Of a stretch of DNA of 64,000 nt, positions 51,925 to 60,393 are shown in pieces (position 1 is the first letter of the stretch; every line of letters begins with the position of its first letter). Source of the DNA: Microvirga sp. TS319 (lineage in GTDB: Bacteria; Pseudomonadota; Alphaproteobacteria; Rhizobiales; Beijerinckiaceae); the NCBI RefSeq assembly GCF_041276405.1, contig NZ_JBGGGT010000002.1, positions 1,277,001 to 1,341,000 of the forward strand, in the 5' to 3' direction. The position numbers were made by a program, and so were the translations under genes. The notes under the pieces were generated by a model. It made no database searches, was not told where the DNA came from, and saw only the letters and a program-made list of their open reading frames with translations.

Positions 51925-52002
51925 TTCTGAAGATTAAAGAACAACCTTGAGCGCATGGCATTCGGACCTCGAACGGCGCTCCCTCCGAGAAGGACTGACA
52001 CG

Positions 52003-53565
52003 ATGACCGCTTCCACCACCGGCTCCTCCAAGGACCGCGTCCTGATCTTTGACACCACCTTGCGCGACGGCGAGCAATGCCCCGGCGCGACCATGACGCT
52101 GGAGGAAAAGCTCGAAGTCGCGGGGCTGCTCGACGCCATGGGCGTGGACATCATCGAGGCGGGTTTCCCGATCGCCTCCAACGGCGATTTCGAGGCCGTC
52201 TCCCTCATCGCCCAGCAGGTGAAGAACGCCACCGTCGCCGGTCTCGCCCGCGCGATCTCGGCCGATATCGCCCGTGCCGGTGAGGCTGTGCGCCAGGCCA
52301 GGAAGCCGCGGATCCATACCTTCGTGTCCACCTCGCCGATCCATCTGCAGCATCAGATGCGCAAGTCCGAGGAGGAGGTGCTGGAAATCATCACCACCAC
52401 GGTGTCTCAGGCGCGCAATCTGGTCGAGGACATCGAGTGGTCGGCCATGGACGCCACGCGCACGCCCATCGAGTATCTGTGCCGCTGCGTCGAGGCCGCG
52501 ATCAGGGCCGGCGCCACAACCATCAACCTGCCCGATACGGTCGGCTATGCGACGCCGGACGAGTATCGCTCCATGTTCCGCGCCGTGCGCGAGCGCGTTC
52601 CGAATGCGGACAAGGCCATCTTCTCGGCCCATTGCCACAACGACCTGGGCCTCGCGGTCGCGAACTCGCTCGCGGCTCTGGAAGGCGGCGTGCGCCAGAT
52701 CGAATGCACGCTCAACGGCATCGGCGAGCGCGCGGGCAACGCCGCTCTGGAAGAGATCGTGATGGCGATCAAGACCCGCGGCGACATCCTGCCCTACGAG
52801 ACGGGAATCGAGGCGACGATGCTGACGCGCGCCTCGAAGCTCGCTTCCGCCGCCACCTCGTTCCCGGTGCAGTACAACAAGGCCATCGTGGGCCGGAACG
52901 CCTTCGCGCATGAGAGCGGCATCCACCAGGACGGCATGCTGAAGAACGCCCAGACCTACGAGATCATGACGCCCGAAAGCGTCGGCGTGACCAAGACCTC
53001 TCTGGTCATGGGCAAGCATTCGGGCCGCGCGGCCTTCCGCAACAAGCTCGACGAGCTGGGCTATCAGCTGTCCGACAACCAGTTCCAGGATGCCTTCGAG
53101 CGCTTCAAGGCTCTGGCCGACCGCAAGAAGCACGTCTACGACGAGGATATCGAGGCGTTGGTCGACCAGAACATCGCTACCGCTCATGACCGCATCAAGC
53201 TGGTCTCGCTCTCCATCGTCGCCGGCACGCGTGGCCCGCAGCGCGCCACCATGCGTCTGCAGGTCGACGGCAAGACCATCATCGAGGAGCAGGAGGGCAA
53301 CGGCCCGGTGGATGCCACCTTCAACGCCATCAAGGCGCTGGTGCCGCATGAGGCCGAGCTGGAGCTCTATCAGGTGCACGCGGTGACCGAGGGCACCGAT
53401 GCGCAGGCCGAAGTGTCGGTGCGTCTCTCCGCCGACGGCCGCAGCGTGACCTCCCGCGCGGCCGATCCCGACACGCTCGTGGCCTCCGCGCAAGCCTATC
53501 TCGGCGCGCTGAACAAGCTGTTGAGCCGGGGCGTGAGCCTCCACGCCCAGCACGCGGCGGAATAG
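52003..53565 (+). CDS. leuA: 2-isopropylmalate synthase
   Basis: LeuA condenses acetyl-CoA with 2-ketoisovalerate, the first step committed to leucine. The 520-residue protein has [18 protein letters not shown], the metal-binding [15 protein letters not shown] and the [20 protein letters not shown] block in a TIM barrel, then a linker and the C-terminal LeuA dimer/allosteric domain that binds leucine (about 400-520). ATG 52003 follows GAGAAGGA. Upstream ATG 51955 is less likely. A leucine-rich leader precedes it. Confidence 0.96.
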   Translation: MTASTTGSSKDRVLIFDTTLRDGEQCPGATMTLEEKLEVAGLLDAMGVDIIEAGFPIASNGDFEAVSLIAQQVKNATVAGLARAISADIARAGEAVRQARKPRIHTFVSTSPIHLQHQMRKSEEEVLEIITTTVSQARNLVEDIEWSAMDATRTPIEYLCRCVEAAIRAGATTINLPDTVGYATPDEYRSMFRAVRERVPNADKAIFSAHCHNDLGLAVANSLAALEGGVRQIECTLNGIGERAGNAALEEIVMAIKTRGDILPYETGIEATMLTRASKLASAATSFPVQYNKAIVGRNAFAHESGIHQDGMLKNAQTYEIMTPESVGVTKTSLVMGKHSGRAAFRNKLDELGYQLSDNQFQDAFERFKALADRKKHVYDEDIEALVDQNIATAHDRIKLVSLSIVAGTRGPQRATMRLQVDGKTIIEEQEGNGPVDATFNAIKALVPHEAELELYQVHAVTEGTDAQAEVSVRLSADGRSVTSRAADPDTLVASAQAYLGALNKLLSRGVSLHAQHAAE

Positions 53566-53591
53566 GCCCGCTTTCATAAGCCATTCCTTTG

Positions 53592-53626
53592 CGCCTTCGC
53601 ATGAACCCTCATGCGAAGGCGTTTTT
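53592..53626 (+). terminator. rho-independent terminator of leuA
   Basis: CGCCTTCGCAT (53592-53602) with ATGCGAAGGCG (53611-53621) then TTTTT, 26 bases after the leuA stop. Confidence 0.92.
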
Positions 53627-53685
53627 CATGATGGCCGAGGCTTGCTTCCTAGGCGAACGCCCGGAGCCCAGAAGCACTGACGGTG

Positions 53686-53826
53686 CTAGAGCATCGGACG
53701 TGAAAAGTGGAATCCACTTTTGGGATTGGATCCGATGCTCCCTTCTTAGATGAGCGCATCGTTGCGAGCGGACCCGAAGGGCCGCGTCAGCGAAAACCGG
53801 GTCCACTTTTCCACACGATTCGCTAG
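53686..53826. repeat. CTAG-family palindromic element, type 2 (141 bp)
   Basis: CTAG at both ends, of equal length to the copy at 15765 and with the same extra segment (GGACCCGAAGGGCCGCGTCA). Core AAGTGGAATCCACTTTTGGG. It shares its right CTAG (53823-53826) with the next element. Confidence 0.85.
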
Positions 53827-53929
53827 AGCATCGATCCCAAAAGTGGGAACCGGTTTTGCGTGAAAAGATGCTCAAGACCATAGACTTGCAGCGTCGGACG
53901 TGAGTTCGATGTCACGTCCGACGCTGTAG
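53823..53929. repeat. CTAG-family palindromic element, type 1 (107 bp)
   Basis: Begins at the CTAG shared with the previous element and ends in GTAG. It carries the core GTGGGAACCGGTTTTGCGTG and a perfect 15-bp stem (53889-53903 with 53912-53926). Confidence 0.85.
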
Positions 53930-54275
53930 GGGAGACGCACCCCTGTTTTCGCCGTGAGAGAGCGACTTTTATAATCGATGGGGCTGCGGTGACGACTTGT
54001 GCAAACAATAATCTGGAACATCTGCCCGCACCGAGAGCTGCTTAGATAGCGTTCTTACGATGGCCGGTTAATCAGTTCACACTAGGCAGCTTGCGCCTGG
54101 GGCAACCGCCCACATGGCGTTGCACATTTCCAGCCGACAAAGGGGAAGATGCATCCTTTCCCCACTGAGCAAAGGAGTCTCCGAATTCAGCCGCAGCCGA
54201 TATGCTTGCGATAGCTATAGGGTCGCTAGGTCTCACAAGGGAGACCCGCAATTTCACCGATGTCTCTGAAGAGAA
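53930..54275. other. intergenic stretch without recognised gene
   Basis: Between the repeat and tRNA-Lys I see no gene with a convincing start, codon pattern or family. Two short minus-strand frames exist but lack ribosome sites. It may hold sequences for 3' processing of the tRNA. Confidence 0.4.
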
Positions 54276-54351
<76 letters not shown>

Positions 54352-54448
54352 GTCGCCGAAGCGAATTCAGCGGTGCGTTCCCGCTGAAGTGGGCTGCGTG
54401 TAACAAACCGAATGGCCTCTGTCTAGCCCATTTGGAGAGGTTTTTCTC

Positions 54449-55306
54449 TCATGCGGCGGATTTCGGTTTCGCATGGTGATAGGAGCCGTCGCCGCGCGTC
54501 AGAACCCGATCCTCCGGCAGGATCTGACCGGGTTCGATTTCGGGCTGCTCGGCCAATTCCTGCCACAGTGGGATCAGCCGATCGACATCGAGGTTCGGCC
54601 AAGCTTCGATGCCGTCGAGGACAAAATAGGTCTCCTGATAATCGTCGATCCTGTATAGGGTGCGCATGACACGGCCGAGATCGAAGGCGACCCGGTTGGG
54701 CGACGCGCTCTCGAGCGCGAAGATCGTCTCGCCGGGCGACGAAGCGATCCCGGCTCCGACGATCCGCATGCCCTGTGGCGTCTGAGCAAGGCCGAACTCC
54801 ACGGTGTACCAGTAGAGCCGCGCCAGATGCTTCAGCGCGCCATGCTCGGCCGCCACCAGACCGGCCCGGCCATAAGATTCGAGATATTCGGCGTAGATCG
54901 GCTGCATGATCAGCGGAACATGGCCGAACACGTCGTGAAAGATGTCCGGCTCCTCGATATAGTCGAGCTGCTCGGGCTTTCGGATCCAGAAGCCTGCGGG
55001 GAACTGACGGTTCGCCAGCATGCGGAAGAACGCCAGATCCGGAATCAGCCCCGGCACCGCCTTCACCTCCCAGCCGGTCGCCGCCTTGAGGCGCTCGTTC
55101 ATGATCCTGAAGTCGGGGATCCCCTGCTCGCCGATGCCGAGACGGTCGAGCCCCTCCAGGAACTGGCCGGCGATCCGGCCCTTGAGGAGTTCCCGCTGAC
55201 GCTTGGCCAGGGTGCGCCAAGTGGCGTGATCCGTCTCGGTATAGGTCTCGAAACCCTGATCACGGATGTAATCGCGGGGATCGTCGCTGCCGGTGGCCGT
55301 GTTCAT
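54449..55306 (-). CDS. phhA: phenylalanine 4-monooxygenase
   Basis: Hydroxylates phenylalanine to tyrosine with tetrahydropterin and non-heme iron. The 285-residue protein has the metal triad His124 and His129 (FHDVFGHVPL) and Glu170 (WYTVEFGL), plus the core ESYGRAGLVAAEH block. Length matches the bacterial catalytic-only form. It is divergent from an Lrp/AsnC regulator 127 bases away, whose likely sites lie between them. Confidence 0.95.
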   Translation of the reverse strand: MNTATGSDDPRDYIRDQGFETYTETDHATWRTLAKRQRELLKGRIAGQFLEGLDRLGIGEQGIPDFRIMNERLKAATGWEVKAVPGLIPDLAFFRMLANRQFPAGFWIRKPEQLDYIEEPDIFHDVFGHVPLIMQPIYAEYLESYGRAGLVAAEHGALKHLARLYWYTVEFGLAQTPQGMRIVGAGIASSPGETIFALESASPNRVAFDLGRVMRTLYRIDDYQETYFVLDGIEAWPNLDVDRLIPLWQELAEQPEIEPGQILPEDRVLTRGDGSYHHAKPKSAA

Positions 55307-55350
55307 GGGCTTCCTCCTTCTGTCATGTGGCGTAAGGATAGCACTCGCAT

Positions 55351-55409
55351 CAGGTCATTATTCGCCGGATCTCGCCTGGAAAGCGCGCAAGACGGTCATA
55401 AAATGACCT
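55351..55409. promoter_or_regulatory. candidate Lrp/AsnC operators
   Basis: In the phhA/lrp divergent space: GGTCATAAAATGACC at 55395-55409 is an inverted repeat GGTCAT-AAA-ATGACC, and a further GGTCAT half-site lies at 55353-55358. Such paired sites fit binding by the regulator encoded next to them. Confidence 0.6.
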
Positions 55410-55433
55410 ACAGGCCGTAATCGTGAGAAACCC

Positions 55434-55904
55434 ATGAAGCGTCACCTCTCCCCGTCCGACCGGAGGATCCTGCGTACCGTTCAGGGGGACGGGCGCATTC
55501 CCAACTCCGCCCTTGCCGAGAAGGTCGGCTTGGCGGCTTCCCCCTGCCTGAGGCGGCTGAAGGCGCTAGAGGAGGACGGAATCATCGAGGGTTATCGGGC
55601 CCTGGTGAATCGCAAGTCCCTTGGCTTCGAGGTCGAAGCCTTTGTGTTCATCAAGCTGGAGCAGTCGGAGCCCGGCTGGCGGACGCGTCTTGTGGACCGT
55701 CTGAAGGGCTACGAAGAGGTCATCGCCTGCCATGCCCTGGCCGGCGAGGTCGACATCATCGTCCATGCTGTGGCGAAGGATATCGAGAGCTTCGGCGAAT
55801 TCACCATGAACCGTCTGCTCACCTTGCCCGGCGTCGCCGATGTACGCTCGAGCTTCGTGCTCTCGACCATCAAACCGCAGAGCCCGATTCCGGTCCCGGA
55901 TTGA
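55434..55904 (+). CDS. Lrp/AsnC family transcriptional regulator
   Basis: A 156-residue regulator with an N-terminal winged helix-turn-helix (ILRTVQGDGRIPNSALAEKV, then GLAASPCLRRLKALEEDGII) and a C-terminal AsnC/RAM effector domain (VEAFVFIKLEQSEPGW to VRSSFVLSTIKP). It is divergent from phhA and probably responds to phenylalanine or another aromatic acid, as linked Lrp-type regulators of phhA do in other bacteria. The palindromes between the genes are candidate sites. Confidence 0.9.
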   Translation: MKRHLSPSDRRILRTVQGDGRIPNSALAEKVGLAASPCLRRLKALEEDGIIEGYRALVNRKSLGFEVEAFVFIKLEQSEPGWRTRLVDRLKGYEEVIACHALAGEVDIIVHAVAKDIESFGEFTMNRLLTLPGVADVRSSFVLSTIKPQSPIPVPD

Positions 55905-56005
55905 TGAACGGGATCGGCGGCAACGCGGGGGGGGCGTCGGGGATTCTGCCCCTGCACGCCATTGCCGCGTCCCCCGTCGGCTTGCCTGTTCCCAGATGAC
56001 CTCGC

Positions 56006-56265
56006 CTAGCGCATCGTGCGGACCCAACGGGTCGCGCAGGCGAAAAGTAGCCCCGGTTTCCACGAGCGTGGCCCTTCGCGTCCGCTCAAACAATGCCCTC
56101 ATCTAAAAGGAGCATCGGATCGACGTAGATACTAAGGCCTCTGATTTCCGGATTCTACAGCATCGGACACGGGAAGGGGTTTGCACCTTTGGGACCTATC
56201 CGATGCTTTCGCCTTGAATGGGAGCATCGTTCGGGCGGCCCTCCGGGTCCGCACGATGCTCTAGA
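56006..56265. repeat. composite of CTAG-family elements (260 bp)
   Basis: From CTAG at 56006 to CTAG at 56262-56265. It contains rearranged halves: GCGCATCGTGCGGACCC...CGTGGCCCTTCGCG, a type 2-like AGGAGCATCGGAT, a palindrome ACAGCATCGGACACG...ATCCGATGCT and a compact unit GAGCATCGTTC...CACGATGCTCTAG. Several copies have decayed or recombined here. Confidence 0.65.
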
Positions 56266-56744
56266 ACTCTACGGTGTCAGTCAGAGCAGGATATATAAGC
56301 TGAACAATTTGCGTTGCATGCATTTACTTTAACGAAAATGCTCGCGATGTAAGAATATAAATTGGAAGTGAGTTTCAATGCTCTTTTAAACCAAATATTC
56401 ATATAGAATACGTCTAAACTTAAGCTTGATAATCTTATCAAAATCTTCAGAATGTGAGATTATAAATTAATCATGAGTTTCTATGCCCCTGTCGGGCAGA
56501 TATTTCACATGGTAAGTGTCTAATAAGTATAGGGTTTTAAAGTCAGAGAGATTTTGCCTTGAAACCGAACTGGCTGGGTCTAAGCTTGTTTCAGTCGTTG
56601 AATACTCGCGAAGATGCCAAACTCATCCCTTATTTTGGGGAATGGAATCTTTGCGGGTTTCGGTCAATGCTATTGATCTACCTTCAGGTCCATCGATTCA
56701 GGCATGGGGGATCTGCTCGATGGGCTGCTACTGGGAGACGTAAC
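56266..56744. other. AT-rich intergenic region with two long direct repeats
   Basis: The base composition drops sharply below the flanking genes. Two imperfect direct repeats of about 70 bases lie at about 56348-56420 and 56454-56524, sharing TATAAATT, TGAGTTTC, ATGC, ATATT and GTCTAA blocks. The spacing between the copies is about 106 bases. No protein frame is convincing before ATG 56745. It may be a regulatory region of the acetyltransferase gene or acquired DNA. Confidence 0.6.
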
Positions 56745-57860
56745 ATGTACGTCAGTCGGCAGTGGCAGGACGAAAACCTTTCTTTAAACCTGGACGGGAC
56801 GACAGCGACAGTTCAAGTGAGCAGCGCGCTCGTGCACCTTGAGGCCCTTGAAGAGCAGTGGCATGCACTAGCCCACGCCATCCCGTGGCCTATGGTGCAG
56901 TTTGAATGGATCATCTCGGCGGCTCGGACGCTTCGATGTGGTAGGCTTTGCATCGTAACCGTGCAGGAGGCGGGCGCCCTCCAGGCGATCGCTCCCCTTG
57001 TGCTCCGGCGCTACCGCCTGACTCACCAATTGGAATGCCTCGACTATGAGCTTTGGGAGCCTCAGCGGCTCGTCGCTCGAGACGGGCAGTACCTGCAGCT
57101 CCTGTTCATGGCCATACAAAAGCTGCGCTATCCTTTCATCCTTCGCGGAGTTCCCGCCGAGTGTCAGGAAGTTCAACATTTTGAATCGGTTTCTGGTCCT
57201 GGTCTGAGGCTGGTGACAGCAAGCGGCAGTCAGGACTCCTTCGTTCCATTCGACGGTCCGGATTCCGATCTCGAAAAACGCGTGTCGCCCAGTCGACGCA
57301 GCACCCTACGGCGCAAACGGAGGTTGGCCGAGAAGCATGGTCCCGTTCAGTTTGTCATCCTGCGTCCACGCCCTGGGAACCTTCCCGAACTTCTCGACGA
57401 GCTCTTTCGGGTAGAGTCTTCAGGCTGGAAAGGGAGGGCTGGAACGGGTCTGCAATACGATCCCCAGCGGGCTTCCTTTTTTCGGATGTATTGTGACCGG
57501 ATAGCTCGCGCAGGATGCCTGCGCCTCGGCTTCATGAAAATAGGTGAGGTGACAGCGGCCGTTCGCCTCGATGTCTTGTGGGGCAACAAGTCATGGGAAT
57601 TGAAGATCGGCTACGATGAACACTTCGCCGATTGCTCTCCTGGATTGCTGCTGTGCCATGAAGCTCTCAAGCATGGGCAGGCGGAAGGACTCCTCGGACA
57701 TCATTTTCTCGGTTCTGCCGAACCATGGCACGATACCTGGACAGCGGAAACAACAGAAAGAGTAACTCTCCGATACTATCCTGCGACGGTAGATGGCGGA
57801 GCGTCTCTCCTTTGGGACGGAGGCTTGAAACTGGGACGGTCCCTTGTGAGACGATTTTAG
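56745..57860 (+). CDS. GNAT family N-acetyltransferase (CelD/BioF2-like)
   Basis: A 371-residue protein of the CelD/FemAB-like GNAT type, with the pattern LEALEEQWHALAHA at the N-terminus, PFDGPDSDLEKRVSPSRRST followed by LRRKRRLAEKHG, and a C-terminal catalytic half (RIARAGCLRLGFMKIGEVTA, then YDEHFADCSPGLLLCHEALK). Relatives occur in polysaccharide, siderophore and peptide-modification loci. ATG 56745 follows GGGAGACGTAAC; a TTG at 56559 would extend it over the AT-rich leader. Codon use is more AT-rich than the neighbouring core genes, suggesting transfer. Confidence 0.8.
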   Translation: MYVSRQWQDENLSLNLDGTTATVQVSSALVHLEALEEQWHALAHAIPWPMVQFEWIISAARTLRCGRLCIVTVQEAGALQAIAPLVLRRYRLTHQLECLDYELWEPQRLVARDGQYLQLLFMAIQKLRYPFILRGVPAECQEVQHFESVSGPGLRLVTASGSQDSFVPFDGPDSDLEKRVSPSRRSTLRRKRRLAEKHGPVQFVILRPRPGNLPELLDELFRVESSGWKGRAGTGLQYDPQRASFFRMYCDRIARAGCLRLGFMKIGEVTAAVRLDVLWGNKSWELKIGYDEHFADCSPGLLLCHEALKHGQAEGLLGHHFLGSAEPWHDTWTAETTERVTLRYYPATVDGGASLLWDGGLKLGRSLVRRF

Positions 57861-57992
57861 GATCTCCGACCAGAAGGCCGTCACCATGCCGAGACTGGCC
57901 GCTCGGTTGGTGGCAGAGCCAAGCATGATCGCGGCATCCTCCATGCTCTCGCGCGTCCTGTGCCGGTGCGGTTTCTCATGAAAGACACTCAT
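57855..57992 (-). pseudogene. possible gene remnant on the minus strand
   Basis: From ATG 57992 the frame reads MSVFHEKPHRHRTRESMEDA and continues with the helix-like IMLGSATNRAASLGMVTAFW and SEILKSS before running antisense through the acetyltransferase gene. The first 46 residues look protein-like; the rest does not. It may be an old gene whose 3' part was replaced. No family is recognised. Confidence 0.2.
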
Positions 57993-58025
57993 CGTCGCGG
58001 AGTGCTTACGCACCGATGTTTGGAA

Positions 58026-58132
58026 TAAGAGCATCGGATGCAAAAGTGGGAACCGGTTTTGCGGGAGAGGATACTCCAAAACGTAGACTTAACGCGCCGA
58101 CTGTGGGTCCGATTTCACGTCCGATGCTGTAG
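58026..58132. repeat. CTAG-family palindromic element, type 1 (107 bp)
   Basis: Starts at TAAG (degenerate CTAG) and ends in GTAG. Same order as 53823-53929: AGCATCGGATGC, core GTGGGAACCGGTTTTGCGGG, AGAGGATACTCC, then a palindrome ending CACGTCCGATGCTGTAG. Confidence 0.8.
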
Positions 58133-58171
58133 CGCCGCATCTGAACCGGTCGGCATCACGCCCGCATGCGT

Positions 58172-58291
58172 TTAGAGCACCGGATGTGAAAAGTGGCTTC
58201 CTCTCTTGCGATCGGATCCGATGCTCCCGTCTTGGAAAGACCGCATCGTTCCCGCGAAAAAACGGGGCCACTTTTTCGCACGATGCGCTAG
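58172..58291. repeat. CTAG-family palindromic element, type 2 (120 bp)
   Basis: Starts at TTAG (degenerate CTAG), ends at CTAG 58288-58291, which also opens the next element. Same two-half layout as 29389-29508, with core AAGTGGCTTCCTCTCTTGCG and right half GACCGCATCGTTC...ACGATGCGC. Confidence 0.85.
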
Positions 58292-58394
58292 AGCCTTTTC
58301 CATGAACTTCGGTTCACGGAAAAGGCATTTGTTGTTTGAGAAAGACGCCTTTTCTTCGCAAAACCGGCATCCACTTTTGCGGAAAAGGCTCTAG
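58288..58394 (+). repeat. CTAG-family element, type 3 (107 bp), copy 1
   Basis: CTAGAGCCTTTTCC at the left and GGAAAAGGCTCTAG at the right are inverted ends. The interior has CATGAACTTCGGTTCACGG, then TTGTTGTTTGAGAAAGACGC and CAAAACCGGCATCCACTTTT. A nearly identical inverted copy is at 58756-58862. The elements flank the internal part of a broken transposase. Confidence 0.9.
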
Positions 58395-58652
58395 AGCCGC
58401 ACCGGCTGGTGCTCTTGGAGGAGACATACATCGACACCAGGATGAGGCGCCTGCGTGTGGGCACTCTCTTCGCGCCTTGGGAAACCACACCTTTCTCGCC
58501 GGGATGCACTGTCATGCGTTGAATGCGGCCTGGATCATTGTTGGTTGGATCACCTGCTTGGCGTTTGAGACGGATATCGAGACGCAGCTTGCTCCGACGC
58601 TGCGCGAAGGCGACGTGGTGATCCACGACAATCTGGCCGTTCACGAGGGCGC

Positions 58653-58759
58653 CTAGAGCATTGTGCGTAGAAGTGGGAACCGGTTCTTCGCGAAAAACGA
58701 TGCTTCGCCAGAGAGAAAGAGCAAGCATTCTGATCCCGTCAGAATGCAATTTGCTCTAG
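58653..58759. repeat. CTAG-family element, type 4 (107 bp)
   Basis: CTAG to CTAG, 107 bp. Left half AGCATTGTGCG...AACGATGCTTCG with core GTGGGAACCGGTTCTTCGCG, right half AGAGCAAGCATTCTGATCCC, GTCAGAATGCAATTTGCTCTAG (ends paired). Inserted in the transposase gene and sharing its right CTAG with the next element. Confidence 0.85.
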
Positions 58760-58862
58760 AGCCTTTTCCGCAAAAGTGGATGCCGGTTTTGCGAAGAAAA
58801 GGCGTCTTTCTCAAACAACAAGAGCCTTTTCCGTGAACCGAAGTTCATGGAAAAGGCTCTAG
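58756..58862 (-). repeat. CTAG-family element, type 3 (107 bp), inverted copy 2
   Basis: Reverse complement of the element at 58288-58394 with only a few mismatches (for example GGCATTTG against GGCTCTTG). CTAG at 58756-58759 and 58859-58862. Its identical length and high identity suggest recent movement or duplication. Confidence 0.9.
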
Positions 58863-59059
58863 CCCGCGCAGCGTTGAAGCAAAAGGAAGCCTGTTCCTAT
58901 TTCCGCCGGCTTGCAGTCCGAATTCGAACGCGATTGAGCAAGCCTTCGCTCAGATCAAAGAACACCTGCGCAAATCCCGGGCCCATACTTTCGATGTGCT
59001 CTGGCGAGCGCTCGGCCGAATCTGCAACCTGTTCGAGCCTCGGGAGTGCTGGAATCTCC

Positions 59060-60379
59060 TCAGGGTCGCCGGGTATGTGACTGATTAAACGTCTCAGGCT
59101 CTAGAGGGTGATTTCCTCGATGTTCTGCAAAGACCATGTCGAACACCCTGCCGAGAGCCATTTTTGAGTTTAAGGCCGACTGCAAAAGGGCCGGGGCAGG
59201 ATCGTTCCAGCGCCAAAAAGCATTGTGGATCTGATAACCCGGAGGATAGGAAAGTCTGGTGCGAAGTTTCCTGGCAGCAAGGAAATCCCTAAATTCATCG
59301 CGCCAGACATGGTGCGGATCAAGTTCCAGGGGCGGGCGTGGCAATCCGGCAGCGTCGCAGTAGGCTATGTGACAGAGATTGATGCCACACAGGGCTGAGA
59401 TTTCCACTTGTCCATCCGTCCGGCCTGCGGTTGGTTCGACCATGAGGAAGCGGCCATCACGCTGGTCACGCTTATATTCCATGCTGGCATAACCATTCGT
59501 AAGACCCACGGATTGAAAGAAGTGAATTGTCAAATCCTCCAGTTCCTGAGCGATATCCTGCGCTGGCCAGCAACTGGCAGTTATACCGATCTGGGGTGGC
59601 CATGAGCGGCCCTTGCGGCCGGTAAAGGCGACGGAGGCAGGTTCGTCCATGTAGCATAGGGAAAAGTAGATCGAGTCGTTTGGGCCCTCAATCCACTCTT
59701 GAACAATCACTTCTCCAACAGTGTCCAAGATCCGCTCGCAGAGTTGTCGGGCGACGGATCGTTTGTCGAGCCGATAGGCTTTCTTGAACAAGTCATGATA
59801 GGTTTTCGTATGGCTGTTTGGCTTCACGCACAAAGGAAGCCGAAGGTCATTCATGCCGGCCAAGTCGCTATACTTGCGCAGAAGCAGGGTTCTCGGCACT
59901 GGAAAGCCATTTTGTTGTGCGAGCTGGAAAAAACGCTCCTTGACCGTCAGATCGAGCAACAGCTGGTGGGATGGCATTTTAAAGTCGAAATAGGGCGCCA
60001 GACGGTCTCTTAATGGCGACAAAGCCAGTAAGGGGTCATCCTCGGCGAAGATCAGGGCACCGCCCTGCGGCAGCCGGCTTCGGAGCCGGATCATCTCGTT
60101 GAGGAGGGTTTCTCCATCGAAGGTCCCAGCCGTAACGGGGCGCGCATATCGAGATACGGCCGCAACGTCGAATAGTGAGGTCACCACGACCAATGGGGAG
60201 AGCCCGGCCTGAGCCAGACTGCGCACTGCACTCAAGCCATTTATGCCGCCGCCGACGACTATTGGCGCAGGCATGCAATCAGATACCGCTGGGTGTTGCT
60301 GAGCATAGATTGTTTGCTCAGGCATACTCATGCTCTTTCGGTAAGAAGACTCCGTCGATAGGCGTCTTCTGGTGAACAT
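59060..60379 (-). CDS. ATP-grasp domain-containing protein
   Basis: A 439-residue ATP-grasp superfamily enzyme (carboxylate-amine ligase type). The N-terminus holds a Rossmann-like PIVVGGGINGLSAVRSLAQA; the ATP-grasp part has PLCVKPNSHTKTY, the VIVQEWIEGPNDSIYFSLC block and the late Mg-binding NGYASMEYKRDQRDGRFLMV, then EPTAGRTDGQ. Such enzymes join a carboxylate to an amine, as in D-aspartate ligase or peptide ligases. Start could be 60379, 60331 or 60325. The last 13 residues (EPETFNQSHTRRP) are encoded by the IS630 remnant, so the native end is lost. It follows the flavoprotein gene by 14 bases. Confidence 0.82.
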   Translation of the reverse strand: MFTRRRLSTESSYRKSMSMPEQTIYAQQHPAVSDCMPAPIVVGGGINGLSAVRSLAQAGLSPLVVVTSLFDVAAVSRYARPVTAGTFDGETLLNEMIRLRSRLPQGGALIFAEDDPLLALSPLRDRLAPYFDFKMPSHQLLLDLTVKERFFQLAQQNGFPVPRTLLLRKYSDLAGMNDLRLPLCVKPNSHTKTYHDLFKKAYRLDKRSVARQLCERILDTVGEVIVQEWIEGPNDSIYFSLCYMDEPASVAFTGRKGRSWPPQIGITASCWPAQDIAQELEDLTIHFFQSVGLTNGYASMEYKRDQRDGRFLMVEPTAGRTDGQVEISALCGINLCHIAYCDAAGLPRPPLELDPHHVWRDEFRDFLAARKLRTRLSYPPGYQIHNAFWRWNDPAPALLQSALNSKMALGRVFDMVFAEHRGNHPLEPETFNQSHTRRP

Positions 60380-60393
60380 TCACACTTTGCGGA

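Larger units (their letters stand above)
58395..59088 (+). pseudogene. IS630-family transposase, disrupted
   Basis: DDE transposase fragments in several frames: EETYIDTRMRRLRVG (first part, deleted after), TFLAGMHCHALNAAWIIVGW, then TQLAPTLREGDVVIHDNLAVHEGA with the second-Asp motif DN, a TAG at the start of the inserted elements, then ARAALKQKEACSYF and, one frame later, PNSNAIEQAFAQIKEHLRKS with the Glu of the triad, ending CWNLLRVAGYVTD and TAA. It carries one insertion of 210 bases (58653-58862) and at least one frameshift. It cannot be functional. Confidence 0.85.
58391..59104 (+). mobile_element. IS630-family insertion sequence remnant
   Basis: Degraded IS630-family copy, from the CTAG shared with the type 3 element at its left to CTAG at 59101-59104. 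The right end reads GACGTTTAATC...TCAGGCTCTAG, so its terminal bases (CTAGAGCCT, read inward) equal those of the type 3 elements. Two CTAG elements (58653-58862) sit within it. No complete left end is visible. Confidence 0.75.

Noticed and set aside
51955..52002. N-terminal extension of leuA from ATG 51955
   Set aside because: The ATG at 52003 has a better ribosome site, and the extension (MAFGPRTALPPRRTD) has no LeuA similarity and lies in the attenuator leader.
54072..54257. Small minus-strand frame downstream of tRNA-Lys
   Set aside because: No ribosome site, no recognisable pattern and atypical codons; it looks like chance.
56559..56744. Upstream extension of the acetyltransferase from TTG 56559
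   Set aside because: The extension is AT-rich, low-complexity and without family resemblance; ATG 56745 has a GGGAGA site at good distance.
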